Shown here one piece after another: positions 8,097 to 16,705 of a DNA stretch of 64,000 nucleotides (positions are counted from its first letter, which is position 1; every line of letters starts with the position of its first letter). The translations under genes and the position numbers were made by a program. A model generated the notes under the pieces. That model made no database searches and was not told where the DNA came from. It was given only the letters and a program-made list of their open reading frames with translations. The DNA is from Lysinibacillus_B sp050613145 (GTDB lineage Bacteria; Bacillota; Bacilli; Bacillales_A; Planococcaceae), in contig NZ_CP192507.1 in NCBI RefSeq assembly GCF_050613145.1, forward strand, positions 2,232,001-2,296,000, written 5' to 3'.

Positions 8097-8562
8097 TTTT
8101 AGAATTGTTGAGAAGCTACAGAAAATAGATGAAGATATTCAAAGAAGTCAATTAAACTATCATTCAAAACGTGTTCTCGTAAGCAAAGAGTTTACCTTTG
8201 ATGCTGCTCATCATTTACATAACTATGAGGGGAAATGTAAAAATTTACATGGTCATACGTATCGTGTTGTCTTCGGAGTGAGTGGTTATACGGATGAACG
8301 AGGCATCATGCTTGATTTTGGTGACATAAAGGAAATATGGAAACAAAAAATAGAAATTCATTTGGATCATCGCTATTTAAATGAAACTCTTCCGCCGATG
8401 AATACGACGGCAGAGAATATCGTTGTTTGGATTTACGAAAAGTTGAATGAAGCCTTACTTGATGAACAACTATATAATGGGGCACGCGTGGAATTTATCA
8501 GGTTGTATGAAACTCCTACAAGCTATGCCGAAGCGAGAAGAGAGTGGATGAAAGTTGAGTAA
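8089..8562 (+). CDS. queD: 6-carboxy-5,6,7,8-tetrahydropterin synthase
   Basis: A 157-residue member of the PTPS/QueD family, converting 7,8-dihydroneopterin triphosphate to 6-carboxytetrahydropterin in queuosine synthesis. The zinc-binding histidines are in FDAAHHLHNYEG and LHGHTYRV, with the catalytic Cys in GKCKNLHGH. IMLDFGDIK and LDHRYLNE are the conserved substrate-site strands, and PTSYAEARREW closes the domain. The N-terminal MYNFRIVEKLQKIDEDIQ extension is typical of the Bacillus form. Its SD lies inside the queC remnant, and it overlaps queE by 8 bp. Confidence 0.95.
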   Translation: MYNFRIVEKLQKIDEDIQRSQLNYHSKRVLVSKEFTFDAAHHLHNYEGKCKNLHGHTYRVVFGVSGYTDERGIMLDFGDIKEIWKQKIEIHLDHRYLNETLPPMNTTAENIVVWIYEKLNEALLDEQLYNGARVEFIRLYETPTSYAEARREWMKVE

Positions 8563-9283
8563 AGTACCCGTTATGGAGATTTTTGGTCCGACGATTCAGG
8601 GTGAAGGAATGGTAGTGGGCCAGAAGACAATGTTTGTACGTACTGCCGGCTGTGATTATTCTTGTTCTTGGTGCGACTCATCATTTACGTGGGATGGCAG
8701 TGGCAAGCATCTGATCGTTCAAATGACAGCGGAAGAGATTTGGTCTGAGTTGAAACGCCTTGGGGGTAACGGTTTTTCATTCGTCACGATCTCAGGAGGA
8801 AATCCCGCACTTCTTCGTAATTTGGATGCACTTGTTGCAATTTTAAAAGAAAATAACATAGAGATTGGTGTTGAAACACAGGGAAGTAAATGGCAAGATT
8901 GGCTGTATGATATCGATGAACTAACGATTTCACCAAAGCCCCCTAGTTCTGGAATGACGACAGATTTTTCTATGCTCTCAGATATTTTGAGAAAGCTTAG
9001 AGATAGAAACAGCCATCAGCATATATCTCTCAAAATCGTTGTATTTAATCAAGAGGATTATGCTTATGCTAAACAAGTTCACCTTCGATATCCGACCATC
9101 CCTTTTTATCTTCAAGTCGGAAATGATGACATTACTTCGATGGACAATGCACGGTTGATCAGTCATTTATTAGAGAAGTATCAAACGCTAATCGATCGAG
9201 TGATGATGGATGAAGAATTAAAAAATATTAAAGTACTACCCCAGCTGCATGCACTTGTTTGGGGAAATAAAAGAGGTGTTTAG
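8555..9283 (+). CDS. queE: 7-carboxy-7-deazaguanine synthase (radical SAM)
   Basis: A 242-residue radical SAM enzyme that turns 6-carboxytetrahydropterin into 7-carboxy-7-deazaguanine. The cluster motif CDYSCSWC (C33, C37, C40; CX3CX2C spacing) is intact, and the N-terminal EIFGPTIQGEGMVVGQKTMFVRT is characteristic of QueE. FVTISGGNPAL is the SAM-binding GGE-like strand. Translation starts at a TTG overlapping the end of queD. The product would feed QueC, whose local gene is destroyed, and no queF is present downstream. Confidence 0.95.
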   Translation: MSKVPVMEIFGPTIQGEGMVVGQKTMFVRTAGCDYSCSWCDSSFTWDGSGKHLIVQMTAEEIWSELKRLGGNGFSFVTISGGNPALLRNLDALVAILKENNIEIGVETQGSKWQDWLYDIDELTISPKPPSSGMTTDFSMLSDILRKLRDRNSHQHISLKIVVFNQEDYAYAKQVHLRYPTIPFYLQVGNDDITSMDNARLISHLLEKYQTLIDRVMMDEELKNIKVLPQLHALVWGNKRGV

Positions 9284-9374
9284 TGCTCAGCTGTAAAACT
9301 ATATGTAAAATCTAGAACCTCATTTAAATACATTACTAGGAATCTCCCACTTCGATAAGTGGGAGTAGTTCAAT
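9284..9374. mobile_element. IS200/IS605-type right-end remnant
   Basis: Immediately after queE, the sequence ends in GGAATCTCCCACTT-CGAT-AAGTGGGAG-TAGTTCAA, with a perfect 9-bp stem at 9344-9365. This is the arrangement seen at the right ends of IS200/IS605 (TnpB-type) elements. No transposase frame accompanies it, so it is at most a solo end. The hairpin may now serve as a terminator for the flanking genes. Confidence 0.45.
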
Positions 9375-9774
9375 GTTTAATCATTCGTTCATTGATTAGA
9401 CGTTCTTTATCATCCAAATCAAATACACCCGGTGTCCAACTTGGGAGTAGTCCATAGCCTCCAATAATCGTTTCTTCTGCTTCGAATAGAACTGCCTTCA
9501 AACGTTCTCCTTCGATATCTTTTCCTTTTAGCTCATAAGAATATTTTGTAACCTCTTCTCCTAAATAGTCACTTAAAAATGTAATACCACTCGCTTCATA
9601 ATTACTAAGCATTTCATTAGGAATATCTAATATATAGGTTTCCATTTCGATAGACTCTTTTATATCCCATCCTTTATTTAATAAATATACTTCGTGTTCT
9701 TCCTTAACAATTTCTTGTCCACAAGCAGAAACAAACAATATTCCGAAAAGCAGTAAAAACATTCTGATTTTCAT
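9370..9774 (-). CDS. Small lipoprotein of unknown function
   Basis: A 134-residue protein with a lipoprotein signal peptide: basic MKIR, a hydrophobic core, and the lipobox VSAC with Cys at about residue 18. The mature part is soluble, mixed alpha/beta in appearance, with EAEETIIGGYGLLPSWTPGV near the C-terminus. I do not recognise a family. It lies 77 bp after the anti-sigma-like gene, so it may be the third gene of the sigma operon and could act at the membrane surface. Confidence 0.65.
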   Translation of the reverse strand: MKIRMFLLLFGILFVSACGQEIVKEEHEVYLLNKGWDIKESIEMETYILDIPNEMLSNYEASGITFLSDYLGEEVTKYSYELKGKDIEGERLKAVLFEAEETIIGGYGLLPSWTPGVFDLDDKERLINERMIKH

Positions 9775-9851
9775 AGTGGCACCTCCACCTTCCTGAATGA
9801 TTTTGCATCTTTAGTTGAAGGAGAAAATCCCTAAAAATAACATTTGATACA

Positions 9852-10913
9852 CTATTCAATCTTAGAAATTTTCCAAACATCATTGATTTTTTGAAATTCT
9901 ACAGTAACAAACGGAATATCCCAACCTTTAATATGCATGCTTGCTGTTCCTTGGTATATAGATGCAGGAACATGTGAAAGCATTTCCTCAAATTTCTCTT
10001 CATGATAGGCCAAATCATATGGCCATACAATACTAAATTCTTTTAAGGCTAGCGCTTTCACTGTAGGAACTGTATTATGATCGTCACTCTCTGTAAATAA
10101 ATACGTTTTTAGCACCATTTCTGGCGATACACCGATTAAATATTGTTCATCTCCCGTTTCTAAATAGCTTGCCATTTGCTCTTGTTCATCTGTTGAAGAA
10201 CGTTGTACATGTTCGACTTTATAAACCTCTTTTGCTTCTTTAGCCATTAAAATAGGGGCGTTTATCCAATCATAAGAAGCAATAACATAATCAAATGTAT
10301 CTACTTCCAGTTGTTCTGTTAGCTTCACTTCAAGCAGCTTCCCGCCCTTCTCTTCAAAACCGTTCCTATTCATCCCCGCAAAATAATATTGCTCGAACAG
10401 TTTGTCATTTATATATAATTTGCCATTTTCTATTTTTACTCGGTCATTAGGTGTAGCGATGATATTTCCAATCATCGGAACTTTTTGCTTATCATCGAGT
10501 ACTCCTACTAAATCACCTATTTCTAGGCGATCACTATCTGTCACTAATGTCGTATATACATTAAAATGACGTTTCTGAAATATGTGCTTACGATCATCAT
10601 AATAGTAAAGCTCACTATTCCATTGATCCATGCCGGCTGCCGACACGGATTCTCCATCCCTCACCATCACATCGTAAATGGTTGTAAATTCAATAGGAGG
10701 CGCTGTACCTGTTTCAATTTGTAAAGAATTTGTATTCAGCAACATATAGCTTCCTACTATAACAACAAAAACAAACATAAAGGACGCTACTATCGGTAGT
10801 AATCCGGTATTTCGCTTCTTTTCTTTTTGACTTAATACCCTTCTTTTTACACGTTGCTTTTGAGCTGATGAAATCGGTGTTTGCTCTTCTAATCGTTTCT
10901 TAAAGTGATTCAT
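9852..10913 (-). CDS. Membrane regulator: anti-sigma-like, with degenerate signal peptidase (S26) fold
   Basis: A 353-residue single-pass protein from the ATG at 10913, which has a clear GGAGGTG SD; this start lies inside the end of the sigma gene (14-bp overlap). It has a short basic cytoplasmic domain (residues 1-36), one membrane helix (about 37-59) and a large external domain. Within this, EIGDLVGVLDDKQKVP, then IGNIIATPNDRVKIENGKLYINDK, recall boxes C and D of type I signal peptidases. The serine of box B and the lysine of box D cannot be found, so it should be inactive. Position after the ECF gene suggests an anti-sigma factor. The last 60 residues look like a separate small fold. Confidence 0.65.
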   Translation of the reverse strand: MNHFKKRLEEQTPISSAQKQRVKRRVLSQKEKKRNTGLLPIVASFMFVFVVIVGSYMLLNTNSLQIETGTAPPIEFTTIYDVMVRDGESVSAAGMDQWNSELYYYDDRKHIFQKRHFNVYTTLVTDSDRLEIGDLVGVLDDKQKVPMIGNIIATPNDRVKIENGKLYINDKLFEQYYFAGMNRNGFEEKGGKLLEVKLTEQLEVDTFDYVIASYDWINAPILMAKEAKEVYKVEHVQRSSTDEQEQMASYLETGDEQYLIGVSPEMVLKTYLFTESDDHNTVPTVKALALKEFSIVWPYDLAYHEEKFEEMLSHVPASIYQGTASMHIKGWDIPFVTVEFQKINDVWKISKIE

Positions 10914-11412
10914 GTAAAAGCACCTCCCATTGTGAATCATCTAAATATCCTCTTAGCTCATCTCTTGCTCGTTTTAAGCGGGACCTTACCGTGCTTTCAT
11001 TCAGTTCAAGTAATTGTGCAATTTGGACAGTTGAAAGCTCCTCAAAATAATACAAAATAATTGTTTCTCGGTATTTCTCATTTAGTTTCATTACTGCCTG
11101 TAGCAATGTTGTTTTTTCATTTGAAAGAACAACTTCCTGCTCGGCACTTTTGGCATTTTTAAAAGGCAGAAAAAGCTGCCACCTTTTTTTCTTACGTAAA
11201 TAGTCGTGGCAACGATTAATCACAATTTTCCTCAAATAATTTTTGAGAGAAGCCTCTCCCTTATATTGTTCAGCTTTTTCATAGAGCGCAATGAAGCTGT
11301 CCTGTACAATATCTTCTGCTACGTCCCAGCTTTGTACATAAAAATACGCAAGCCGCAGCAGATGCTCGGTATGCAAATCCATTGCCTCATGTAACAGTTC
11401 CTCTCGCATCAC
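10900..11412 (-). CDS. ECF-type RNA polymerase sigma factor
   Basis: A 170-residue ECF sigma factor. Region 2 is at about residues 14-80, with the -10 recognition stretch VAEDIVQDSFIALYEKAEQY and LKNYLRKIVINRCHDYLRKKKR. Region 4 is at about 110-158, with YRETIILYYFEELSTVQIAQLLELNESTVRSRLKRAR. Length and domain arrangement are those of Bacillus SigM/SigV/SigX-class factors, but no specific orthologue is assigned. It overlaps the downstream membrane regulator, a common arrangement for a sigma/anti-sigma pair. An autoregulatory promoter would be expected upstream of 11412. Confidence 0.9.
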   Translation of the reverse strand: MMREELLHEAMDLHTEHLLRLAYFYVQSWDVAEDIVQDSFIALYEKAEQYKGEASLKNYLRKIVINRCHDYLRKKKRWQLFLPFKNAKSAEQEVVLSNEKTTLLQAVMKLNEKYRETIILYYFEELSTVQIAQLLELNESTVRSRLKRARDELRGYLDDSQWEVLLHESL

Positions 11413-11592
11413 ATCACCTCATTTTCACGCTATAGACGATAAAAATTGGAATTCGTTGCAAATTTCTAAAATGTTATTTCTAATATCTTATAATGAAACA
11501 ATTTATTCTATTTGAGGAACTTCCGTATAATATTTCTTAATTTTATACAAACTGAATTTGAAATAAATAATTACAATATAAGGAGAAAAAGA

Positions 11593-12084
11593 ATGACAAG
11601 GATTTTAAAATATCTTCCTCTTCTACTGATTCCAACTTTCCTTACCTTCACGCTTTTGGCTAATGCGGAGAAAAATTCAAATAATGATAGTGGAGTTAAA
11701 AATACCGATATAGCACAAAAGAATAATGCTGATTTAATTTTAGCTAATAATACTGATTTAACGGCCTTGGAAAATAACGATGATGTAGAAAAAGAATACG
11801 AATACAGTCTAAAATATAACTACGAAGAAATTTATGAATTGTTAAACTTAACTGAACAAGAGTACGATGCCTACTGGAAGGAAGGTCTTTCTATAGCAGA
11901 AATGGCAAAAAAACAAGGCATTGACAGAGAAATTTTAATGGAGTACTTCGTGACTTTTCACCATAACGTATTAAAAGAATGGCTAGTACGTGATAATGTA
12001 CCTGAACGTCTTTATTTCACACAAGTATATCGCTTAAAAGATGAAATTAATGATTTCATTGATCGCAACCCGAATAAGCAGTAA
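11593..12084 (+). CDS. Secreted protein of unknown function
   Basis: A 163-residue protein starting at the ATG at 11593, which is preceded by GGAGAAAAAG. A longer frame to 11512 has no SD. It has a signal peptide (residues 1-24, ending near LLANA) and an Asn/Asp-rich low-complexity linker to about residue 75. The C-terminal domain carries YELLNLTEQEYDAYWKEG followed by LSIAEMAKKQGIDREIL. The latter resembles the short helical motif of secreted DUF2680-type proteins (Leu-Thr-x-E-E/Q-x ... G-x-S-I-A-E-x-A). TATAAT at 11489-11494 may be its -10 box. Function is unknown. Confidence 0.65.
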   Translation: MTRILKYLPLLLIPTFLTFTLLANAEKNSNNDSGVKNTDIAQKNNADLILANNTDLTALENNDDVEKEYEYSLKYNYEEIYELLNLTEQEYDAYWKEGLSIAEMAKKQGIDREILMEYFVTFHHNVLKEWLVRDNVPERLYFTQVYRLKDEINDFIDRNPNKQ

Positions 12085-12170
12085 ATATTAAATAGGTAAT
12101 GTGTTCCCCTACTTTAATGGGATATTTTTTTAAATGCGATTTTTTCTCATTACAAGTTAACATACAAAAA

Positions 12171-12209
12171 ACACCTTAAATTTTAGAGCATCTCTAAAAT
12201 TCAAGGTGT
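12171..12209. terminator. Terminator of the MFS transporter gene
   Basis: ACACCTTAAATTTTAGAG pairs with CTCTAAAATTCAAGGTGT over a 3-nt loop. On the minus strand it is followed by a T run (TGTTTTTTG), consistent with stopping the MFS transcript. Confidence 0.8.
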
Positions 12210-12214
12210 AACTG

Positions 12215-13618
12215 TTAATCCGTCGTTGAAGCACCATAAGCCATCTGTAATAAATTTCGCGAGCAGACCCACAACAGCGGTATAACAAGCAGTGTCACTA
12301 GCCCGCCGATGATTAAAATAGTCGATACATTTTGTGTAAATGCTTCTCTATACGGAATGCCTTGCCCTTCCATCAATAACGTAATGGCACTAATGACAAT
12401 AGAAATGACGGTTAAAGCCACCGCGCTGAATGTTTGACGAAGCCAGTTTAGCACAGCAGATCCGTGACCGCTTAGTTCTTTCGGGACTTGACTCATCCCT
12501 GCAGCACTTACTACCGTAAACGTCACCGCAATCCCCATATTCCGTAAAGAAAGTGCTACCATAATAAATACAATGGATGTATTTAAATCAATTTGCCCTA
12601 ATAAAAACGAACCAATGACCGTCCCCGTAACCCCAACAATACCTAACACAAGCATTCGCTGATGCGAATAATGGTTGCCTGCAAATAAATTAATAATGCC
12701 CATACAGATGGCAGCTGGCATGAGGATGAGCCCTGTTTCCAACACGGAGATCCCTCTTATATCTTGTAAATAAATCGGCATAAATAAGGTAGCTGCATAC
12801 AAGTTAAATAACAAGAAAAAAGAAATGAGTAACCCGTATGTATAGGACGGGATTTTAAACACAGAAAGCTTTAAAATCGGATTTTGCTTTTTAAAACTAT
12901 CGAACACATAAAACATAATGAGTGCACAGCCAACTAAGAATAGTGAGATGCCTAATACTAGCTGTGTTTCAATGATATTGAGCGAATACACAATCCCTAC
13001 CGTGCCAAAAACGATGAGTAAAAAACCTTTCGTATCAAAGCGAGACAGTAAAGAGGATTCTTCATTTGCTTTTAAATAATACTTTGAAAGGATGACGACC
13101 GCTATACAAAACGGGATATTGATTAAAAATAGCCAATGCCACGATAGCGAACCAACTAAAAAGCCTGCCAATGTTGGACCAACCGCAGGACCAAACATGG
13201 CTCCTAATGTCCAGAGGCTTAAAGCAAACGGTTGCTTTTCCCGTTCAATTAATAAATAAATGAGTGTCATACTCGCTGGTACAATAACCCCTGCTGCTAA
13301 CCCTTGCAAGAAACGGAAGAATATGAGTGATTCAATAGACCATGCCACACTACATAGCAAGGAAGAAATTGCGAAAACGATAATGCCTCCGACAAAAATC
13401 TTTGCAAATGTATAACGGTCCCCTAGCCAGCCCGTAATGGGCGCAATTAAACCATTGGCTAGTAAGAAAATACTCGCTACCCATTGAACGGTTTGTAACT
13501 CGCTATCGAAAATCGTCATAAATGAAGACAACACAATATTAATACTTGAAGTGCTTATAATCGCCAAAAAGTTGCCAATCATTAAAATGAATAAAATCAT
13601 TTTTTGTTTCGAAGTCAT
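12215..13618 (-). CDS. MFS drug exporter, DHA2 (14-TM) family
   Basis: A 467-residue transporter from the ATG at 13618, preceded by AAAGGTG. An upstream in-frame extension to 13711 lacks an SD. About 14 hydrophobic segments can be counted. Motif A appears as GWLGDRYTFAKIFVGG, and the antiporter motif C as LGAMFGPAVGPTLAGFLVG in helix 5. These mark the EmrB/LmrB-like proton-coupled exporters. The substrate cannot be predicted. No TetR or MarR regulator is adjacent. It is a monocistronic unit with its own terminator. Confidence 0.9.
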   Translation of the reverse strand: MTSKQKMILFILMIGNFLAIISTSSINIVLSSFMTIFDSELQTVQWVASIFLLANGLIAPITGWLGDRYTFAKIFVGGIIVFAISSLLCSVAWSIESLIFFRFLQGLAAGVIVPASMTLIYLLIEREKQPFALSLWTLGAMFGPAVGPTLAGFLVGSLSWHWLFLINIPFCIAVVILSKYYLKANEESSLLSRFDTKGFLLIVFGTVGIVYSLNIIETQLVLGISLFLVGCALIMFYVFDSFKKQNPILKLSVFKIPSYTYGLLISFFLLFNLYAATLFMPIYLQDIRGISVLETGLILMPAAICMGIINLFAGNHYSHQRMLVLGIVGVTGTVIGSFLLGQIDLNTSIVFIMVALSLRNMGIAVTFTVVSAAGMSQVPKELSGHGSAVLNWLRQTFSAVALTVISIVISAITLLMEGQGIPYREAFTQNVSTILIIGGLVTLLVIPLLWVCSRNLLQMAYGASTTD

Positions 13619-13734
13619 CACATCAACACCTTTACTTATTCTTTCTATTACAGATTTTCCGAACGAGAAAGCGCATTCCTTTAGATGTGGGATGAAAGTG
13701 AGATCAGACAAAGGGGAGCTTATGGCTACCTAAG

Positions 13735-14080
13735 TTGTCTGAAATGTGCTACACTTTGCTGATAGACAAGTACAAGTCTCTAAAACCATTCCGTTCGTTG
13801 ATAATTGGATATAGTATGAGGTTGCACGAACTAAATCGCTTCGTGTGTAAAACGATATGTGTCGTCATGCAAAAGACGCTAAAACATAGACGAACAAACA
13901 ATCTGGCTCGTTTGGTAATAGAACGAGCGCCGTATCTTCTATATGCACTGGATATGGAGTGGTGATGGCACACCGCAATCTTGCACGTCAGCCGTAGCAG
14001 AAATGTAATCGGTCTTTGGTAGCAAGAATCCCACTGGTATCAGCCAGCTTACCCATTTATGGGTGGGAGTGTCAATACTC
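13735..14080. mobile_element. Probable IS200/IS605-type remnant with right-end hairpin
   Basis: The stretch between the MFS gene and the PCYCGC lipoprotein has only short frames with no recognisable protein. It ends (about 14025-14075) in AGAATCCCACT, a CCAGCTTACCCATTTATGGGT hairpin and GGTGGGAGTGTCAAT. This is the same style of end as the remnant at 9284-9374 and typical of TnpB-type right ends. A degraded element is the best explanation. TnpB itself could not be identified, so the extent to the left is a guess. Confidence 0.4.
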
Positions 14081-14145
14081 TAAGAAGCATATAAGTATTT
14101 ATGTAAATTTCTAGGTGCGTATTCAATGATGCAGAAGATCAATCA

Positions 14146-14637
14146 TTATGCTGGCATCTCAGTTGGTGTCGGCGTTGCGTAGCCCTCTTTGTAATATTCG
14201 TCAATCGCTTGACGGATTTCTTTTAATGACTTTCCTTCTTGATGCATCTTCGCTGAGCTTAATGCAATCTCAACACATACATTACAACGTGTACCATGGT
14301 CATCCCAAACAACTGAACCGTCTTCTTTAATTTCTTGTACGAAACAATTTAAGTTACTTTTATGACCAGCCGATTCTCCGCACCCACAATAGCATGGCAT
14401 CCATTGTAAAATATCTGGCGCTTGGCCTGCGATTTGATAAGTTGCACGCATTAAATCCGTTTGTTCATCTAAAAATGAAGGTAGAATATCTGCACTCTTC
14501 GTTTCCTCTTGTATATCTCCTGTTACATGATCATGCTGTTCATGTCCTTGTTCATCTGTCTCCTGTTGTTTTACTTCATCATTATTACAAGCTCCAAGTA
14601 GTAAAGCTGCCGCTAGTAGAAAAGACCATTTCTTCAT
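14146..14637 (-). CDS. PCYCGC motif-containing lipoprotein
   Basis: A 163-residue lipoprotein from the ATG at 14637 (SD AAAGGAG). The signal peptide ends in the lipobox LGAC. A His/Glu/Gln-rich linker follows, then the defining motif MPCYCGCGESAGHKSNLNCFV and a second Cys pair in GTRCNVCVEIA. The six conserved Cys and several His suggest metal or haem-free redox binding, but the family role is not established. The protein is anchored outside the membrane. It is divergent from the Fur-box gene with a 295-bp gap. A plausible promoter on the minus strand overlaps 14660-14690. Confidence 0.88.
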   Translation of the reverse strand: MKKWSFLLAAALLLGACNNDEVKQQETDEQGHEQHDHVTGDIQEETKSADILPSFLDEQTDLMRATYQIAGQAPDILQWMPCYCGCGESAGHKSNLNCFVQEIKEDGSVVWDDHGTRCNVCVEIALSSAKMHQEGKSLKEIRQAIDEYYKEGYATPTPTEMPA

Positions 14638-14877
14638 AAATCTATCTCCTTTGAAAATAACTAATACCATTATCATAGCGTATTTAACCGGCGAATGATA
14701 ACTTTAGGTACAGGAAGCTAATTGAAAAATAGAGTTACTATAACAAATAGAGGGCTCGGCTTCTAGAAACAGCGCTTGGATTAGGTTCAGCATACACTGC
14801 TTAACTATGTAAACGGTTTCTCAATCTGCTTTTGTACTCTAGAATCTGCTAAATTCCCTTAAAAATGCATTTTAAAT

Positions 14878-14892
14878 TGATAATCATTTTCA
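14878..14892 (+). promoter_or_regulatory. Fur-box-like site upstream of the PAS-GGDEF-EAL gene
   Basis: TGATAATCATTTTCA matches the 7-1-7 Fur consensus TGATAATnATTATCA at all but one position. It lies between the -35 region and a TATAAT at 14903-14908, 55 bp before the gene. Iron control is inferred. Confidence 0.55.
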
Positions 14893-14932
14893 ATAAGATT
14901 AATATAATGATAAAGCTCTATATTATTGGAAA

Positions 14933-16624
14933 TTGAAGGTGATGACTATTTTACATCCTAATTCTTTAAAGCATTTTCATCTAACTACGCAGCAGCTGTA
15001 TGATATTCAAACGGCTTTAGATAAATCGGCTATTGTGGCTATTACAGATTATCGAGGTGTTATTCAATATGTAAACGATTATTTTTGCCAAATATCACAA
15101 TACACGAAAGAGGAACTGATTGGGCAAAATCATCGAATGATTAATTCTGGCTATCATCCAGCATCCTTTTTCAAAGAAATGTGGGCTACGATTCAGGGTG
15201 GGAGCACTTGGCATGGTGAAATTTGCAACAAAGCAAAAGACGGTTCATGCTATTGGGTAAAAACAACCATTGTGCCATTTATCAATGCACAAGGACAACC
15301 CTATCAATACATTTCAATTCGAACAGATATTACAGCGCAAAAACAAATCGATCAGATGGCCCATCGTCTTTATCATGATGACTTAACAGTACTTGCCAAT
15401 CGCAAAAAATTGTTGGAGGATGTAAATTCGCTAAGCTCCTGTGACTTTACGCTATTTTTATTCAATATTAATCGCTTTAAAAGTATTAACGATAGCTTAG
15501 GGTATGCGATTGGGGATCAATTTTTAGTCGAAGTCGCAAAACGAGTAAAAACGGTGGATGCTTCTTCACCATATTTTTACCGATTACATAATGACCAATT
15601 TATTTACATAACCAAACAAATTGAGCACTGGCAAACTATTGCCGAGCAGCTTCTTTCGTTATTTGAAGATAGTTTTATATTCAATGATTACGAATTTTAT
15701 GCAACTGCGAGCATCGGCATTGTGCAGCATACTGGACAAATCGATTCGATTCATACGTTATTAAAACAAGCAAATAAAGCCATGCTAGAGGCAAAAAATG
15801 CAAAGGGCAATCAATTTAAACGGTATGAGGATGAACTAGAGGAAACAGTTGATCATTCTTTATTTTTTGAAACAAAAATTCGGCAGGCGATAAAAAATGA
15901 GGTATTTGAGCTGTATTATCAGCCAAAATTTAATGTCCACAAAAATACATTTGATAGTATGGAAGCTTTAATTCGTTGGCAGGATGCAGAACTAGGCTTT
16001 GTTTCACCTGTTGATTTCATACCGTTTGCAGAAGAGCATGGTTTAATCGAGAAAATTGATGAGTTTGTACTGCGCCGCGCAATATCTCAAGTGAACGCTT
16101 GGCATAAGACATTCGGCATACAACTAAAGCTAGCAGTCAATATCTCGCCTCGCTTCTTAGCTACCCCGAATTTCTTAGCGACATTATCGAACATTTTAAC
16201 GGAGGTTAATATTGATCCTCAACTGCTTGAAATTGAAATTACCGAAATGACGATGATGAACTTAAATGACACGTTGTTGACGAAGCTAAAGACGATTCGT
16301 GATATGGGCATTTCCATTGCAATCGATGATTTTGGTACAGGCTTTTCCTGCTTAAGCTATTTAAGAACATTACCAATCAATACATTAAAGATAGACCGTT
16401 CCTTTATACGGCAACTTAAAAATGAGGCAGGAAAAACAATGGTTTCTTCCATTTTATCGCTTGGTCATGCATTAAATTTACAAGTTGTCGCTGAGGGAGT
16501 AGAACGAGAAACAGAGCTTACCTATTTGAAGGAGTTATCATGTGACTATATTCAAGGATACTATTTCAGTAAACCACTCTCTACACAAGACTTCACACGA
16601 AAAATAGAGGAAATGCTGAAATAA
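14933..16624 (+). CDS. PAS-GGDEF(degenerate)-EAL cyclic-di-GMP phosphodiesterase
   Basis: A 563-residue soluble protein. The PAS sensor (about residues 27-140) shows VAITDYRGVIQYVNDYF and the GEICNKAKDGSCYWVKT core. The GGDEF domain (about 150-300) is degenerate: the signature loop reads RLHNDQF instead of RxGGDEF, so cyclase activity is unlikely. The EAL domain (about 320-560) keeps EALIRW, AVNIS, EITEM, DDFGTGFSCLSYL, LKIDRSF and AEGVE, the residues needed for metal binding and hydrolysis. It should therefore degrade c-di-GMP, with GGDEF perhaps sensing GTP. The start may be TTG 14933 or ATG 14942. A Fur-like box lies upstream. Confidence 0.9.
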   Translation: MKVMTILHPNSLKHFHLTTQQLYDIQTALDKSAIVAITDYRGVIQYVNDYFCQISQYTKEELIGQNHRMINSGYHPASFFKEMWATIQGGSTWHGEICNKAKDGSCYWVKTTIVPFINAQGQPYQYISIRTDITAQKQIDQMAHRLYHDDLTVLANRKKLLEDVNSLSSCDFTLFLFNINRFKSINDSLGYAIGDQFLVEVAKRVKTVDASSPYFYRLHNDQFIYITKQIEHWQTIAEQLLSLFEDSFIFNDYEFYATASIGIVQHTGQIDSIHTLLKQANKAMLEAKNAKGNQFKRYEDELEETVDHSLFFETKIRQAIKNEVFELYYQPKFNVHKNTFDSMEALIRWQDAELGFVSPVDFIPFAEEHGLIEKIDEFVLRRAISQVNAWHKTFGIQLKLAVNISPRFLATPNFLATLSNILTEVNIDPQLLEIEITEMTMMNLNDTLLTKLKTIRDMGISIAIDDFGTGFSCLSYLRTLPINTLKIDRSFIRQLKNEAGKTMVSSILSLGHALNLQVVAEGVERETELTYLKELSCDYIQGYYFSKPLSTQDFTRKIEEMLK

Positions 16625-16651
16625 TTAAAAATATATTCCTCTAGGAAAAAT

Positions 16652-16692
16652 ATCGAAGCTATTTTGAGGGAACTATTTCAAAATGGCTTCGA
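16652..16692. terminator. Bidirectional intrinsic terminator
   Basis: ATCGAAGCTATTTTGA pairs with TTTCAAAATGGCTTCGAT over a short loop between two converging genes. A/T runs on both sides make it usable in either direction. Confidence 0.75.
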
Positions 16693-16705
16693 TTTAAAAG
16701 AGGAA

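Noticed and set aside
13735..13973. Overlapping frames of 74-76 codons on both strands
   Set aside because: Neither has an SD or recognisable protein; the region looks like a decayed mobile element.
14660..14690. TGATAATGGTATTAG as a second Fur box before the PCYCGC gene
   Set aside because: Several mismatches in the second half; it is better read as the -10 region (GATAAT) of that promoter.
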